Under the pieces are notes generated by a model. It did no database searches. It saw nothing but the letters and a program-made list of their open reading frames with translations, and was not told where the DNA came from. This document shows positions 1 through 10,030 of a DNA stretch of 64,000 nucleotides, one piece after another. How positions within the stretch are numbered: the stretch's first letter is position 1; the number at the start of each line of letters is the position of its first letter. Source of the DNA: Streptococcus xiaochunlingii (GTDB lineage Bacteria; Bacillota; Bacilli; Lactobacillales; Streptococcaceae); assembly GCF_006385805.1 (NCBI RefSeq), contig NZ_VFSG01000001.1, positions 1,116,001 to 1,180,000 of the forward strand, given 5' to 3'. The position numbers and the translations under genes were made by a program.

Positions 1-1
1 G

Positions 2-439
2 GACGAACCCATCAATGGTCTCGATCCCGTCGGAATCAAGGAATTCCGTCAGATGATCAAGCGCCTCAACGATGAACTCGGTATGACCATCCTCATTTCC
101 AGTCATATCCTTTCCGAGCTTTATCTGGTTGCCAATCGTTTTGGCATTGTCGACCAAGGACGCCTGATCAAAGAAATTAGTAAGGCTGAATTCGAAGAAC
201 AAGGAGAAGATTACATCATCCTCAAGACCAGCCAGCTAGCCCTTGCGAGTCAACTGATCCAGGATCAACTCCATCACCGTATCAAGGTCATCGATAAAGA
301 TGGAGAAATCCATATCTTCGGACAGACTCACGATATTAAAGTCATTGTCAAAGCCCTCGTTCAAGCGGATATTGACGTGGACGAAATCTACTATGCCCGC
401 CAAGATCTGGAAAAATTCTTTACGGACTTGGTAGACTAG
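2..439 (+). CDS. ABC transporter ATP-binding protein, 3' part (multidrug/lantibiotic exporter type)
   Basis: Partial at the window edge: the reading frame opens at the Walker B aspartate-glutamate (DEP), runs through the D-loop (GLDPVG) and the H-loop histidine (SSH, about residue 35 of the visible part), and ends in a roughly 100-residue C-terminal domain typical of BcrA/CcmA-like ATPases. The subunit would hydrolyse ATP to drive export through the permease encoded 54 bp downstream on the same strand. Walker A and the signature motif lie outside the window. The family is clear. The substrate is not visible; bacitracin- or lantibiotic-type export is inferred from the small ABC-2 permease and the adjacent two-component system. 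Confidence 0.9.
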   Translation, partial: DEPINGLDPVGIKEFRQMIKRLNDELGMTILISSHILSELYLVANRFGIVDQGRLIKEISKAEFEEQGEDYIILKTSQLALASQLIQDQLHHRIKVIDKDGEIHIFGQTHDIKVIVKALVQADIDVDEIYYARQDLEKFFTDLVD

Positions 440-493
440 TCAAATCACCGCCTTGTTTTACTTATCCCACATATTTCATTTAGGAGATCTATC

Positions 494-1246
494 ATGTTGC
501 ATACCATTCAAGCAGATTTTTACAGACTTTTTCGCTCCAAAGGCTTTTGGATTACAGAAGCCATTCTCGTTCTCAACATCCTGTCTGGAGTCATCTTTGG
601 AGCTACCGGCCACGTCGGCGTCAATACGGAATCCAAATTACCCCAAGCAACCGAAGTTTGGACGGGCTTTAAAGCCTTGACCAACTACTCTTCCAGCATC
701 AGTGTGACTATCCTCTTTACCATTATTGTCATCACCTTGGTTCTAGGAACAGACTTAACGCAAAACTTATACAAGAATAGTCTGGCCTATGGGGTTTCGC
801 GCACCAGCTACTACTTTGCCAAAAGCGCCGTTGTCCTGACCATTGCCCTCTTCCAATTTCTCGTTTCTTATGGTCTCGTCTTCTTGATCGCGACCCTCTA
901 CAATGGACTTGGAACCATGCCAGAGCACTTCCTTGCTCATTTTGGTCTGACCGTGCTGATTCAGTTCCTTTCCACCCTGGCTTGGGTCAGCATCATTTCC
1001 TTCCTCCTTTATGCTAGCCAATCCATCACCCTAGCCTTCGTTGGCTACTTCGTTGGAAATATCCTCTTAAGTCTTCCTGCGCTTTTCTTTAAAGATATTG
1101 ATATCCTCCACTATCTAAACTTGGAATTCCAATATTCCATGGTCCAAAGCACCACAGCAACGAACAACACCCTCTCGATTGCTCTTGGATTCATCCTTGT
1201 TTTTGGCTTCCTAGGACTCGCTACTTTCAAACACAAAGATTTATGA
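494..1246 (+). CDS. ABC-2 type transporter permease
   Basis: A 250-residue membrane protein with about six hydrophobic segments (near residues 18-40, 70-95, 110-135, 150-175, 182-200 and 228-245), the usual size for the permease partner of BcrA-like ATPases. The start is ATG 494, with an AGGAG-like Shine-Dalgarno 7 bp upstream. It follows the ATPase gene and the two end together at a strong hairpin, so they form one exporter operon. A two-component system lies convergent to it on the other strand, an arrangement seen for antimicrobial-peptide-responsive exporters. That link is an inference and the cargo is unknown. Confidence 0.85.
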   Translation: MLHTIQADFYRLFRSKGFWITEAILVLNILSGVIFGATGHVGVNTESKLPQATEVWTGFKALTNYSSSISVTILFTIIVITLVLGTDLTQNLYKNSLAYGVSRTSYYFAKSAVVLTIALFQFLVSYGLVFLIATLYNGLGTMPEHFLAHFGLTVLIQFLSTLAWVSIISFLLYASQSITLAFVGYFVGNILLSLPALFFKDIDILHYLNLEFQYSMVQSTTATNNTLSIALGFILVFGFLGLATFKHKDL

Positions 1247-1247
1247 C

Positions 1248-1279
1248 AAAAAGGCTTGAGCGGTGCTCAAGCCTTTTTT
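1248..1279. terminator. Bidirectional terminator between exporter and histidine kinase
   Basis: Near-perfect inverted repeat AAGGCTTGAGC/GCTCAAGCCTT with a 3-base loop, an A-run on the left and a T-run on the right, so it can end transcription from both sides. It overlaps the last codon of the kinase gene. Confidence 0.9.
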
Positions 1280-2154
1280 CTCAGTGTAATGGTCAAGATA
1301 AACCAATCTGCCTCTGTTGCCAGTTGCAAGTCGCCCCCTAAGATCTCTACAAAATTTTGAATGATATAGAGACCCAAGCCAGATGATTCTTCTGTATCCG
1401 ATAGATTTTCTGAGTAGAAGCGACTAGCCAACTGGTCTAAGTGCTGGATCGGTTGTTGCACAATATTGCGTAGCTCGACCCGAATCGTGTCCTCATCCGA
1501 CATCAAGGTCAAGCGGGCCTGATCCTTCCCATGCTTGAGGACATTGCTGAGCATATTTTGCAAGAGGCGCTCCCAGAGCTCCGGATCCGTAGCATAATGA
1601 AGATGCTCCTCCATCTCCACTTCTAAGGCAATCCCCGCCTCAGACAAGCTATCATAATACTGGAACAACTGCTGGGTCAGGACTTGGCTGAGATTAACGT
1701 CTGTAAGCCGAGGCTGAATAGCTCCCTCCATCAAGCGTCTGTATTCCAAGAGAGATTCCAGGCGTTTTGAGACGACTTGAAGATTGAAAGCAATTTTCTT
1801 CAGCTTTTCCTCTTCCTGCGTCCCACCCTTGATGATTTGTTGGGTATAGCCCGATGCAATGGTCAAAGGCGTCCGGATATCATGAGCAATATTACTGATG
1901 GCCATATCCAAGGTCTTTTTCTCTTGAAAGGCAATCCGATTGGTCCGCTCGATTTGATCAAAGAGATCACTGACCTGCTTGGTCAAGGCGACCATTTCTT
2001 TTTTTGAAACACGTGACGTTAACCGTACCCCACTCCCATTTTGGAGCTTCTGTTGAATCTGCTCCTGCAAATCTGTGAGAGCAGAGAGTAGGCGAAGGTA
2101 ACCCAGTCCCAAGAGAAAGACAAGGACGACTAGAATTAGAACCAATCCCCACAT
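1267..2154 (-). CDS. Two-component sensor histidine kinase
   Basis: 295 residues. One N-terminal membrane segment (residues 2-23) with almost no extracellular loop, then a linker, a HisKA dimerisation domain with phospho-acceptor H91 (SNIAHDIRTP), and a HATPase_c domain with N-box asparagine around residue 204 and a GLGL motif at 259-262. Kinases with such a short sensor usually sense within the membrane or through a partner transporter. The start codon overlaps the regulator stop (TAATG), so the pair is translationally coupled. The nearby convergent ABC exporter is a plausible partner or target. The signal is unknown. Confidence 0.93.
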   Translation of the reverse strand: MWGLVLILVVLVFLLGLGYLRLLSALTDLQEQIQQKLQNGSGVRLTSRVSKKEMVALTKQVSDLFDQIERTNRIAFQEKKTLDMAISNIAHDIRTPLTIASGYTQQIIKGGTQEEEKLKKIAFNLQVVSKRLESLLEYRRLMEGAIQPRLTDVNLSQVLTQQLFQYYDSLSEAGIALEVEMEEHLHYATDPELWERLLQNMLSNVLKHGKDQARLTLMSDEDTIRVELRNIVQQPIQHLDQLASRFYSENLSDTEESSGLGLYIIQNFVEILGGDLQLATEADWFILTITLRKKA

Positions 2155-2843
2155 TACTTGTCTCCTTTCAAGCGAACGCCCAAGCCCCAGACGGTTTCAA
2201 TGTAATCCTCATCTGGGTCTAGTTGGGCAATTTTCTTCCGGAGATTACTCAACTGGGCATTAAGGGTATTGTCTCCAGGCAGATAGACCTCTTCCCAGAC
2301 CGCCTCATACAATTCTTCCTTGGTGAAAATCTTCTTTGGATGAACCAGCAAGGTCTCAAAAATTTGAAATTCTTTTTTGCCCAAGCGAAGCGTCTGTTCG
2401 CCAGACTCCAGTTCAAAGGTTTCTGGATTTAAGACCAAATTCTTAAAGGATAGCTTTTGCGGCGCTTGAGCTTCCTGTGCTACCGTCGTTTGATTTCGCA
2501 GCTGCACCGTCACACGAGCTGCCACCTCATCCAGATTAAAGGGCTTGACAATATAATCATTGGCACCGGCAAGGAGGTACTGGCTAATGAGGTGTTTGTC
2601 TCCAAGAGCCGTCATCATGATAACCGGCACCTGACTCTGCAAACGGATCTCCTCCAGGACCTGGTCCCCATTTTTCCCTGGAAGCATGATGTCCAGGAGG
2701 ACCAAATCAACGGCTTCTTGCTGGAAGAGTCGCAACCCTTCTGTACCTGAAAAAGCCTGAAGGACCTCATAGTCTTCACTTAAGAGACTGTATAAAATTT
2801 CTTGGATATCATTATTATCCTCGATTAATAAAATCCGTGCCAC
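2154..2843 (-). CDS. OmpR/PhoB-family response regulator
   Basis: 229 residues from the chosen start. Receiver domain with acidic residues ED near 8-9, phospho-acceptor D51, T78 and K100, followed by a winged-helix DNA-binding domain (about 130-229). The start chosen is GTG 2841-2843 because it gives the usual VARILLIEDN beginning and has AAAGGAG eight bases upstream. An in-frame ATG at 2879 also exists but would add 12 atypical residues and sits next to the predicted transcription start. It overlaps the cognate kinase by TAATG. Likely targets are its own operon or the convergent exporter (inference). Confidence 0.93.
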   Translation of the reverse strand: MARILLIEDNNDIQEILYSLLSEDYEVLQAFSGTEGLRLFQQEAVDLVLLDIMLPGKNGDQVLEEIRLQSQVPVIMMTALGDKHLISQYLLAGANDYIVKPFNLDEVAARVTVQLRNQTTVAQEAQAPQKLSFKNLVLNPETFELESGEQTLRLGKKEFQIFETLLVHPKKIFTKEELYEAVWEEVYLPGDNTLNAQLSNLRKKIAQLDPDEDYIETVWGLGVRLKGDK

Positions 2844-2891
2844 TTGCCTCGCTCCTTTTTCCTTTGAACTCCAAATCATTTCTATTCCCCT

Positions 2892-2920
2892 AGCCTATCA
2901 AATAAAAGCTCCTTCGTCAA
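2892..2920 (-). promoter_or_regulatory. Candidate promoter of the two-component operon
   Basis: On the minus strand, TTGACG (-35) and TAGGCT (weak -10) are separated by 17 bp. The expected transcript starts about 40 bp before the GTG start, which supports that start over the upstream ATG. The -10 is poor, so activation by a regulator is possible. Confidence 0.45.
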
Positions 2921-2985
2921 TGAAAATATGAGAAAATTCTATAGTACCCAGGTAGATCTGCATGTTAGGTTATCACAGGATGAAC

Positions 2986-3015
2986 TTGACTATCCTTTCT
3001 TTCAAAGGGTATAAT
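2986..3015 (+). promoter_or_regulatory. Promoter of the small membrane/secreted protein gene
   Basis: TTGACT and TATAAT with an 18-bp spacer, about 30 bp upstream of ATG 3047, which also has an AGGGAGA Shine-Dalgarno. Confidence 0.75.
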
Positions 3016-3046
3016 AGGACCAATGACAGAATAGGGAGAATCATCT

Positions 3047-3571
3047 ATGAAAAAAAATGCCAAAACGAAAATCAGCCTTGTATCCATTCTCGTTATCCTG
3101 GGCGTTGCTGGAAGAATGATGCGAGTCATCCACCGACACCAAATTAGAGAGCAAAACAGACAAACGACTAAAAAGGTTGCAGAGTTTCAGAAAACACTAG
3201 ACGAGGAAGAAACGAAGAAACGCAACGAAACCTTCAACAAGGTTTTTAATGAATCCCTAGTTCAGAAAAATTTTGAAAATTGGCAAAAAGTCGATGAATT
3301 TCATGGTTTGGGACAGAGAACTGGACAATTTTATATCTATAACTTTGAAAAAAAGGAAGAGATTCTCCTAGAGAATACAGATCAAGCATTTGTTCTACCC
3401 ATTCGAGACAAGAGTGATAACGTCACATTTCAGGCTATTTTTGCCCACAAGGACGGCCAGTGGCACATCATGAAGCCAGACGGAAGTTCGCAGTTGCAAC
3501 TAGGAGAAGCCAACATTTCCGCTGAATCTAAGTTTGTCATCGAGAACAATGTCTTAGACTACGACCAGTAA
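3047..3571 (+). CDS. Uncharacterised membrane-anchored or secreted protein
   Basis: 174 residues, family not recognised. Lysine-rich N-terminus followed by one hydrophobic segment (about residues 9-22) without a lipobox, consistent with a signal anchor. A charged, coiled-coil-like stretch follows (about 30-65), then a C-terminal domain of about 100 residues with beta-rich character. It has its own promoter and Shine-Dalgarno, is followed by a strong terminator, and so is a single-gene unit. Divergent from the two-component system, with no evident link to it. A role at the cell envelope is the most that can be said. Confidence 0.75.
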   Translation: MKKNAKTKISLVSILVILGVAGRMMRVIHRHQIREQNRQTTKKVAEFQKTLDEEETKKRNETFNKVFNESLVQKNFENWQKVDEFHGLGQRTGQFYIYNFEKKEEILLENTDQAFVLPIRDKSDNVTFQAIFAHKDGQWHIMKPDGSSQLQLGEANISAESKFVIENNVLDYDQ

Positions 3572-3600
3572 ATCCATAATGACTTGGTTTAACTACATAC

Positions 3601-3646
3601 AAAAAGCTTAGGACCCCAGCTTGTGGTTGGGATTCTAAGCTTTTTA
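3601..3646. terminator. Terminator between the unknown gene and the glucosidase pseudogene
   Basis: Long inverted repeat AAAAGCTTAG.../...CTAAGCTTTT with A- and T-runs at the ends. It can serve both convergent genes. Confidence 0.85.
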
Positions 3647-3685
3647 GTTTATAGGGGAGAGTCGGCCAGCAAGGACCGAAAACTT

Positions 3686-5133
<1,448 letters not shown>

Positions 5134-5153
5134 TCACTTGATTTGATAGTTCT

Positions 5154-5159
5154 ATTATA
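5154..5159 (-). promoter_or_regulatory. -10 box of the glucosidase gene
   Basis: TATAAT on the minus strand about 30 bp upstream of the start codon. No convincing -35 is seen. Confidence 0.5.
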
Positions 5160-5240
5160 CCCTTCTCTAACCCAAAAATCTTACAGCATCCTAGGAAAAA
5201 CTGATACTATTCTAAGGTATCTACCACACTCATACAAGAA

Positions 5241-5266
5241 AACAGATCGGACGAATCCGATCTGTT
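5241..5266. terminator. Hairpin upstream of the glucosidase gene
   Basis: Perfect 11-bp stem AACAGATCGGA/TCCGATCTGTT with a 4-base loop. On the minus strand it is followed by TTTTCTT, so it can insulate the glucosidase promoter from upstream minus-strand transcription. Confidence 0.6.
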
Positions 5267-5372
5267 AAAATGCATACTCTTTTGCCAAATATAATATTTG
5301 GCTTTCTTAAATCTAATAAATTCTGTTAAATATAGAAAAATTTTATTCGTTAGAATTATTCAATCATCTACT

Positions 5373-5534
5373 GAAACTTTCCGCCGTGAGAAAAGTGCTT
5401 GAAACACGATTGTTTCTAGCACTCGGGAGTTTTGAAACTTTAGGTTCAAAACTAAGTCATGGAACTTCCTGGATTGCTGAAATCATCCACTGGATAATTT
5501 CACCTAACGTCTGTACTCACCTAAGGAAAGTTTC
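5373..5534 (+). repeat. BOX-like multi-hairpin repeat, copy 1
   Basis: Element bounded by the inverted termini GAAACTTTCC and GGAAAGTTTC. A second copy lies in opposite orientation at 44522-44659 and shares the ends, the internal GCCGTGAGAAAAGT and ACTCGGGAGTTTT blocks and the ACTAAGTCATGGAACTT block. Copy 1 differs by substitutions and a longer segment between 5465 and 5505. It contains no credible gene. The rest of 5125-5649 holds only the promoter and hairpins listed separately. Confidence 0.8.
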
Positions 5535-5556
5535 AAAGAAGATTTTGTCTTTAATA

Positions 5557-5583
5557 AAAAAGACCGGATGGCTCCAATCTTTT
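5557..5583 (-). terminator. Terminator of the VOC gene
   Basis: Hairpin AAAAGATTGGA/TCCGGTCTTTT followed on the minus strand by a T-run, about 70 bp past the VOC stop codon. Its sequence is nearly the same as the hairpin at 6012-6038. Confidence 0.75.
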
Positions 5584-5649
5584 CTATAGTTCATTTTCTC
5601 AAATTCTATTTTAAGAATAGCTAAGGTTGGCGTTAAATGACCACGCCTC

Positions 5650-5997
5650 CTATTTCATACGATAAAAATCAATCACTAGACCTGCTGGACCACTTACTAG
5701 CAGGGATTCGGTTCCCCAATCAGTTACAGCTGGACCATTTAAAACCTGGATACCAAGATCTTTCAACCGTTGGTAGTTCTGCTCTACATCCTCAACTTCA
5801 ACGTGAAGAATGATTCCTGACTGGAAATTTTCCAAAGGTATCAAATGGTTTTGGGATAACATGAGACAGTGACTGCCAATCGTGAACTGAGCAAAACTTT
5901 GGTCAACATAGTCCGCCTTTTTGTCCAAGATACGCTCCAAGCTAGCACATACTTGGGGAACATTTGAAACGATAATATCTAATTGATTTAAATTCAT
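5650..5997 (-). CDS. VOC/glyoxalase-fold family protein
   Basis: 115 residues with two beta-alpha-beta-beta-beta halves of the vicinal oxygen chelate fold (about 1-55 and 60-115). The C-terminal GPAGLVIDFYRMK is typical of glyoxalase/bleomycin-resistance-like proteins. Substrate and metal use cannot be assigned; H62, in the GIILHVEVED stretch, and a Glu near residue 95 are possible ligands. The start at ATG 5997 has GGAGG about 6 bp upstream. It lies downstream of spxB on the same strand with a leaky-looking hairpin between them, and the gene has a similar hairpin at each end. Confidence 0.8.
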   Translation of the reverse strand: MNLNQLDIIVSNVPQVCASLERILDKKADYVDQSFAQFTIGSHCLMLSQNHLIPLENFQSGIILHVEVEDVEQNYQRLKDLGIQVLNGPAVTDWGTESLLVSGPAGLVIDFYRMK

Positions 5998-6011
5998 TTA
6001 CTATCCTCCAG

Positions 6012-6038
6012 AAAAAGACCGGATAGCTCCGATCTTTT
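6012..6038 (-). terminator. Terminator between spxB and the VOC gene
   Basis: Hairpin AAAAGATCGGA/TCCGGTCTTTT with one C-A mismatch and a T-run on the minus strand, ending just before the VOC Shine-Dalgarno. It probably ends most spxB transcripts. Confidence 0.7.
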
Positions 6039-6053
6039 CAAGTTCTGCTCTAA

Positions 6054-6140
6054 GAAAATCAAAGTATAAACAAGGCATCGAACCGCAGACAGTACTGGAG
6101 TACGGCAAGGTGAAGATAACGCAGTTTACATTTGATTTTC
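6054..6140. repeat. 87-bp element with perfect 10-bp inverted ends in the spxB 3' region
   Basis: Bounded by GAAAATCAAA and TTTGATTTTC, with internal CAGACAGTACTGGAGTAC palindromic character. It resembles the small GAAAATCAAA-type intergenic repeats of mitis-group streptococci. No second copy was noticed in this window. Confidence 0.5.
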
Positions 6141-6151
6141 GACGAGCAGGA

Positions 6152-7927
6152 TTATTTGATTGCGCGTGATTGCAACCCTTCTTCTTCCAAGAAGAGGCGG
6201 AATGGTACAAGCTCTTCAGCTTCGTATTTTTCTTTGAAGGCTTTAATAGCTTCTTCTGAGTGTTGTTTTGGATCCAACTCAAGTACTTCTACTGGAAGTG
6301 GACGATGTGGAGTGATGTGAGCATCGATAACAACAGTTTTACCTTCTTTGTTCAATTTAACAGCTTCAGCAACGACTGCGTCGATGTCTTCGATACGGTC
6401 AACTGTAAATCCAATAGCTCCTTGAGCTTCAGCGATTTTCGCATAGTCAGCATTAGGGAAGTCACAACCAAACAAGTGTTTGTTTGTGTCTTCGTATTTG
6501 TCCTTGATGAAGGCATATTTACCATTTGAGAAGACAACGTTGATAACTGGAAGGTCGTATTGAACGTTTGTGATAACGTCTGGGTAGCACATGTTGAATG
6601 CACCGTCACCCATGATGTTCCATACTTGGCGATCTGGATTGTCTTTCTTAGCAGCGATACCACCAGGAAGGGCAATACCCATTGTCGCAAAGAGTGGAGA
6701 TGTACGCCACATGTTCTTAGGTGTCATGTGAAGGTGACGAGTTGATGTTTGAGTAGTGTCACCTACGTCGATTGAATAGATAGCGTCTTGATCAGCATGT
6801 TTGTTGATTGCATTGTAAACTTGATACAATTGCAATTCACCCTCAGTTTTACCTTCGAGTTTGTTCATGTAATCACGCCAGTTTTGGTTATTCTTAACGT
6901 TTGCACGCCACCATGGAGTAGATTCAACTGGATTCACTTTATCAAGGATTGCTTTCGCTGCTTGACCTGCATCACCAAGGATTGAAGCGTCTAGGGCATG
7001 ACGTTTACCAAGTTTGTAAGGGTCGATATCGACTTGGATGAATTTTTCAGTGTTCTTGAATGCTTCGTATACTTCAGCAAATGGGAAGTTTGAACCAAGG
7101 AAAAGAACTGTGTCTGCTTCAAAGACAACTTCGTTGGCTGGTTTCCAACCAACACGGTAAGCAGAACCTGTCAAACCTTCGTAGTTCCATTCGAACGCTT
7201 CAAAGTTTTTACCAGTTGTGATGATTGGTGCTTTGATTTTACGTGACAATTCAGTGATCACTTCACCAGCTTTAACACCACCGTAACCAGCATAGATCAC
7301 TGGACGTTCAGCATTGTTCAAAATTTCAACAGCCTTGTCAATTTCAACTTCGTTCAAAGCAGGAGCGATGAATGAACGCTCGTAAGAACCTGATCCGTAG
7401 TATGAGTTTTCGTCGATTTCTTGGAAACCAAAGTTTACTGGAATTTCAACGACAGCTGGACCTTTTTTAGAAACGGCAGCACGGCAAGCTTCGTCAATCA
7501 CTTTTGGCAATTGCTCAGCGTAAGCTACACGTTTGTTGTAAACAGCGATACCGTTGTACATTGGGTTTTGGTTCAATTCTTGGAAGGCATCCATGTTCAA
7601 TTCGTTAACTGGACGTGATCCAAGGATAGCAAGGAATGGAGTGTTATCCATAGCTGCATCGTAAACACCGTTGATCAAGTGAGTTGCACCTGGTCCACCT
7701 GAACCAACTGCAACACCGATAGATCCGCCAAATTTAGCTTGCATAACCGCTGCAAGAGCACCTGTTTCTTCGTGACGAACTTGCAAGAAACGGATATCTT
7801 TGTCTTCAGCCAAAGCGTCCATAAGTGAGCTAAGTGTTCCTGATGGGATACCGTAGATAGTGTCTACGCCCCATGTTTTCAATACGTTGAGCATTGCTGC
7901 AGATGCAGTAATTTTTCCTTGAGTCAT
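6152..7927 (-). CDS. spxB: Pyruvate oxidase
   Basis: 591 residues, the usual length of streptococcal SpxB. Thiamine-diphosphate enzyme with N-terminal Pyr domain (catalytic Glu in [11 protein letters not shown], about residue 53), central FAD-binding domain, and C-terminal PP domain with the GDGAFNM...FSN cofactor motif near residue 440. It converts pyruvate, phosphate and O2 to acetyl phosphate, CO2 and H2O2, a hallmark of mitis/sanguinis streptococci that supplies ATP and inhibits competitors. The start ATG 7927 has GGAGAG upstream. Codon use is strongly biased, as expected for an abundant protein. A cre-like site lies about 60-75 bp upstream of the start codon. Confidence 0.97.
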   Translation of the reverse strand: MTQGKITASAAMLNVLKTWGVDTIYGIPSGTLSSLMDALAEDKDIRFLQVRHEETGALAAVMQAKFGGSIGVAVGSGGPGATHLINGVYDAAMDNTPFLAILGSRPVNELNMDAFQELNQNPMYNGIAVYNKRVAYAEQLPKVIDEACRAAVSKKGPAVVEIPVNFGFQEIDENSYYGSGSYERSFIAPALNEVEIDKAVEILNNAERPVIYAGYGGVKAGEVITELSRKIKAPIITTGKNFEAFEWNYEGLTGSAYRVGWKPANEVVFEADTVLFLGSNFPFAEVYEAFKNTEKFIQVDIDPYKLGKRHALDASILGDAGQAAKAILDKVNPVESTPWWRANVKNNQNWRDYMNKLEGKTEGELQLYQVYNAINKHADQDAIYSIDVGDTTQTSTRHLHMTPKNMWRTSPLFATMGIALPGGIAAKKDNPDRQVWNIMGDGAFNMCYPDVITNVQYDLPVINVVFSNGKYAFIKDKYEDTNKHLFGCDFPNADYAKIAEAQGAIGFTVDRIEDIDAVVAEAVKLNKEGKTVVIDAHITPHRPLPVEVLELDPKQHSEEAIKAFKEKYEAEELVPFRLFLEEEGLQSRAIK

Positions 7928-7984
7928 AAATATAACTCTCCTTCAATAAAAATAATTGTCAGTCTTTGAACTGAATTCGACAAA

Positions 7985-8002
7985 GAGTGAAAACGTTTCA
8001 AA
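7985..8002. promoter_or_regulatory. cre-like site upstream of spxB
   Basis: Near-palindrome TGAAAACGTTTCA, one base shorter than the CcpA consensus. Catabolite control of spxB is known in related streptococci. The remaining 8003-8221 region is AT-rich and shows no gene. Confidence 0.5.
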
Positions 8003-8221
8003 TAACTTTACTATATCAATTTATCACGTTTTATTGTCCTTGTATAAGAATATGCTCACTGAATGCCTGGAACTATTACATAACACAAAGCAAATATCTG
8101 TTCTGTTTCTGCCAACTATTTTATAACAGAAGTCACAAACCGCATAAGGGCAAGGTTTTTGCTTGTTGTAGAATTAGTACAAAATAGAGTGTTTCCCCAA
8201 ACTGTTTTATAGAAGACATTA

Positions 8222-8258
8222 AAAAATCCTAGCTAGAAAATCATTTTCCTAGCTAGGA
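8222..8258 (-). terminator. Terminator of the GDSL hydrolase gene
   Basis: 11-bp stem ATCCTAGCTAG/CTAGCTAGGAT followed by TTTTTT on the minus strand, directly after the stop codon. Confidence 0.9.
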
Positions 8259-8262
8259 TGGG

Positions 8263-8895
8263 TTATATTTCTCTTTGAAGAGCCTTACTCAAGACCCTGT
8301 ATCCTTCAATTGTTAAATGAAGTCCATCTGTTGTATAAGCCGGTTTGAGCTGACCATCTTCTCCAAGCAAATGATCAAAAACATTGATAAATTCAACATT
8401 TATCATCCCTTGGGCCAATTCGTGGTAGGCCTGGTTCAAGGTCTGAATCTTCTGATTGGTCCGGATATAGACTGTCCCCTTGTAGGGCTCTCCCTCATTC
8501 ACAGGAAGAACCGAAACGAGTTTGATTTGCGCTAAGGGCAAGAGTCGCACCATCTCCTGCAAGATGATGCTCATGTTTTCAATGGTTTCCGACAGGGGCA
8601 TTTCCTTACCAATGTCATTAGTTCCAATCAGCAAAAAAACCTTATCCACTGCTTGACCGAAAATATGGGCATCTAGATGCTCTCTTAAGAGGTCTGTCTT
8701 GTAGCCTCTAATCCCCCGGTTCACCATATATTGATCCGTCAACAGCAACTCTTGAAGGGGATAGTATTCGACGATAGAGTCTCCTATAAAAAGAATATCG
8801 GGTTCCTTCAAAGGATTTTGATTCAGTTCTCGGTAATTCTTCTGTATTTTTGCCTGTTCTTTCAACAGCCAGGTTTCTAATAATTGTACAGCCAT
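8263..8895 (-). CDS. SGNH/GDSL-family hydrolase
   Basis: 210 residues from ATG 8895, chosen for the AAAGGAG upstream and the MAVQLLETWL beginning; longer in-frame starts run into the preceding gene. Block I GDS (nucleophile S40), GTND block III near residue 100, and DGLH block V (D190, H193) form the serine esterase/lipase catalytic set. No signal peptide, so it is cytoplasmic and resembles the platelet-activating-factor acetylhydrolase-like GDSL esterases of streptococci. It follows the HAD phosphatase by 52 bp and probably shares its transcript. Substrate unknown. Confidence 0.88.
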   Translation of the reverse strand: MAVQLLETWLLKEQAKIQKNYRELNQNPLKEPDILFIGDSIVEYYPLQELLLTDQYMVNRGIRGYKTDLLREHLDAHIFGQAVDKVFLLIGTNDIGKEMPLSETIENMSIILQEMVRLLPLAQIKLVSVLPVNEGEPYKGTVYIRTNQKIQTLNQAYHELAQGMINVEFINVFDHLLGEDGQLKPAYTTDGLHLTIEGYRVLSKALQREI

Positions 8896-8947
8896 AAAGG
8901 CTCCTTTCGATTCGTATAGTAGAAACTGTGCAAGGTAGGATAAGATC

Positions 8948-9781
8948 CTAGTCGAAGCTGAGCCTTCCATCCAAATAAGCTTCGATGACTTCGTAGACTC
9001 CATGATTCTGATGAGAAGGTGCCGTATAGCGGGCTGCTTGTCGCGCATGGGGATCCGCATTTTCCATTGCATAGGAATAGGTCGCTAACTCAAGCATCTC
9101 GACATCGTTTTGGCTATCCCCAAATGCCATCAAGTGTCCACCATCCACGCCCCAGCGTTCTTCTAAGAATTGAATGGCCGTAGCCTTATTGACACCCGGT
9201 TGCAGAATATCAATGGCCCCATAGCCACTAGCTGCAGGAAGCAGGCGCTCTCCAAACTTTTCTCTCAACTCTTGTACAAAGGCTTCGACTTTTTCAGTCT
9301 CCGTGACGACACTTAGTTTCAAAACTTGCTCTCCATGTTCATGGGCCAAATAATCCACAAAGCGCATCCGTTTGTAAAAAGCAGCCGCTAACTCAGGCGT
9401 CATCAATTGCTCTAAAAGAGGAAACTCTGTTCCTTTCTTAGCATAGCCTCCCGATAAGCTACTAACGACCAGATGGAGTTCTTCTTCTCGGCCTTCTAGA
9501 TACTGCAAGACCTCCTGCACCAGCTCTTCCGGCCAGCTACACTCTCGGATGAGCTTTCCCTTCTCTAATATCCGTGCCCCATTGGCCAGCACCAAGGTGA
9601 CGCGATCTTTCAAGTCTCCCAATACATGAGCCATACGGCTATAGCCGTTCCCTGTCGCAATGACAAAGGGAATCCCTCTTTGGTCTAGCTGATCCAAAAT
9701 ACGGCTCAAGCGCTCATGGTCTACTTCTCCTTGCTCGTCCATCAGAGTGCCATCCATATCTGTCGCAATCATTTGTAGCAT
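8948..9781 (-). CDS. HAD-superfamily Cof-type sugar-phosphate phosphatase
   Basis: 277 residues. Motif I DMDGTL (nucleophile D8, acid/base D10), motif III lysine near 199 (GVNKATAI), and motif IV GDSQNDVEM (D222, D226), with a type-IIB cap in between: the Cof/YidA pattern. It probably hydrolyses phosphorylated sugars or flavin-type phosphates; the specificity is not visible. The start is ATG 9781, preceded by GAGGTGG. More upstream ATGs overlap a TATAAT at 9809-9814 that is probably its own -10 box. First gene of a two-gene unit with the GDSL hydrolase. Confidence 0.9.
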   Translation of the reverse strand: MLQMIATDMDGTLMDEQGEVDHERLSRILDQLDQRGIPFVIATGNGYSRMAHVLGDLKDRVTLVLANGARILEKGKLIRECSWPEELVQEVLQYLEGREEELHLVVSSLSGGYAKKGTEFPLLEQLMTPELAAAFYKRMRFVDYLAHEHGEQVLKLSVVTETEKVEAFVQELREKFGERLLPAASGYGAIDILQPGVNKATAIQFLEERWGVDGGHLMAFGDSQNDVEMLELATYSYAMENADPHARQAARYTAPSHQNHGVYEVIEAYLDGRLSFD

Positions 9782-10030
9782 ACTGCCACCTCTTTCCATC
9801 TTTCCCCTATTATACACCATTCCCTCATCATTTTGGAGACTTCTCTCCCTTAAATCGCCCCTCTCCTCCTTCCTTAAAATTTAAGAAATTCCATCGAATC
9901 CTCTTTAATTTTTGGTCCAATTTTATTATAATATAGATAGTAGATTTTCCCTGTATGAAGTAACTAGCAGACCCTTTCACACACCTGGTAAAAACGTCTG
10001 CTACTCCCGAAAAAGATCTAAGAGGTAGGC

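Noticed and set aside
5386..5589. 67-codon frame MRKVLETRLF..., with a similar frame on the minus strand near 44646.
   Set aside because: Both are parts of the GAAACTTTCC repeat. The similarity reflects the repeat, not a protein, and the frames diverge in the hairpins.
7987..8187. 66-codon frame upstream of spxB (MKTFQITLLYQ...).
   Set aside because: It begins in the cre-like site, has no Shine-Dalgarno and odd composition, and so is not supported.
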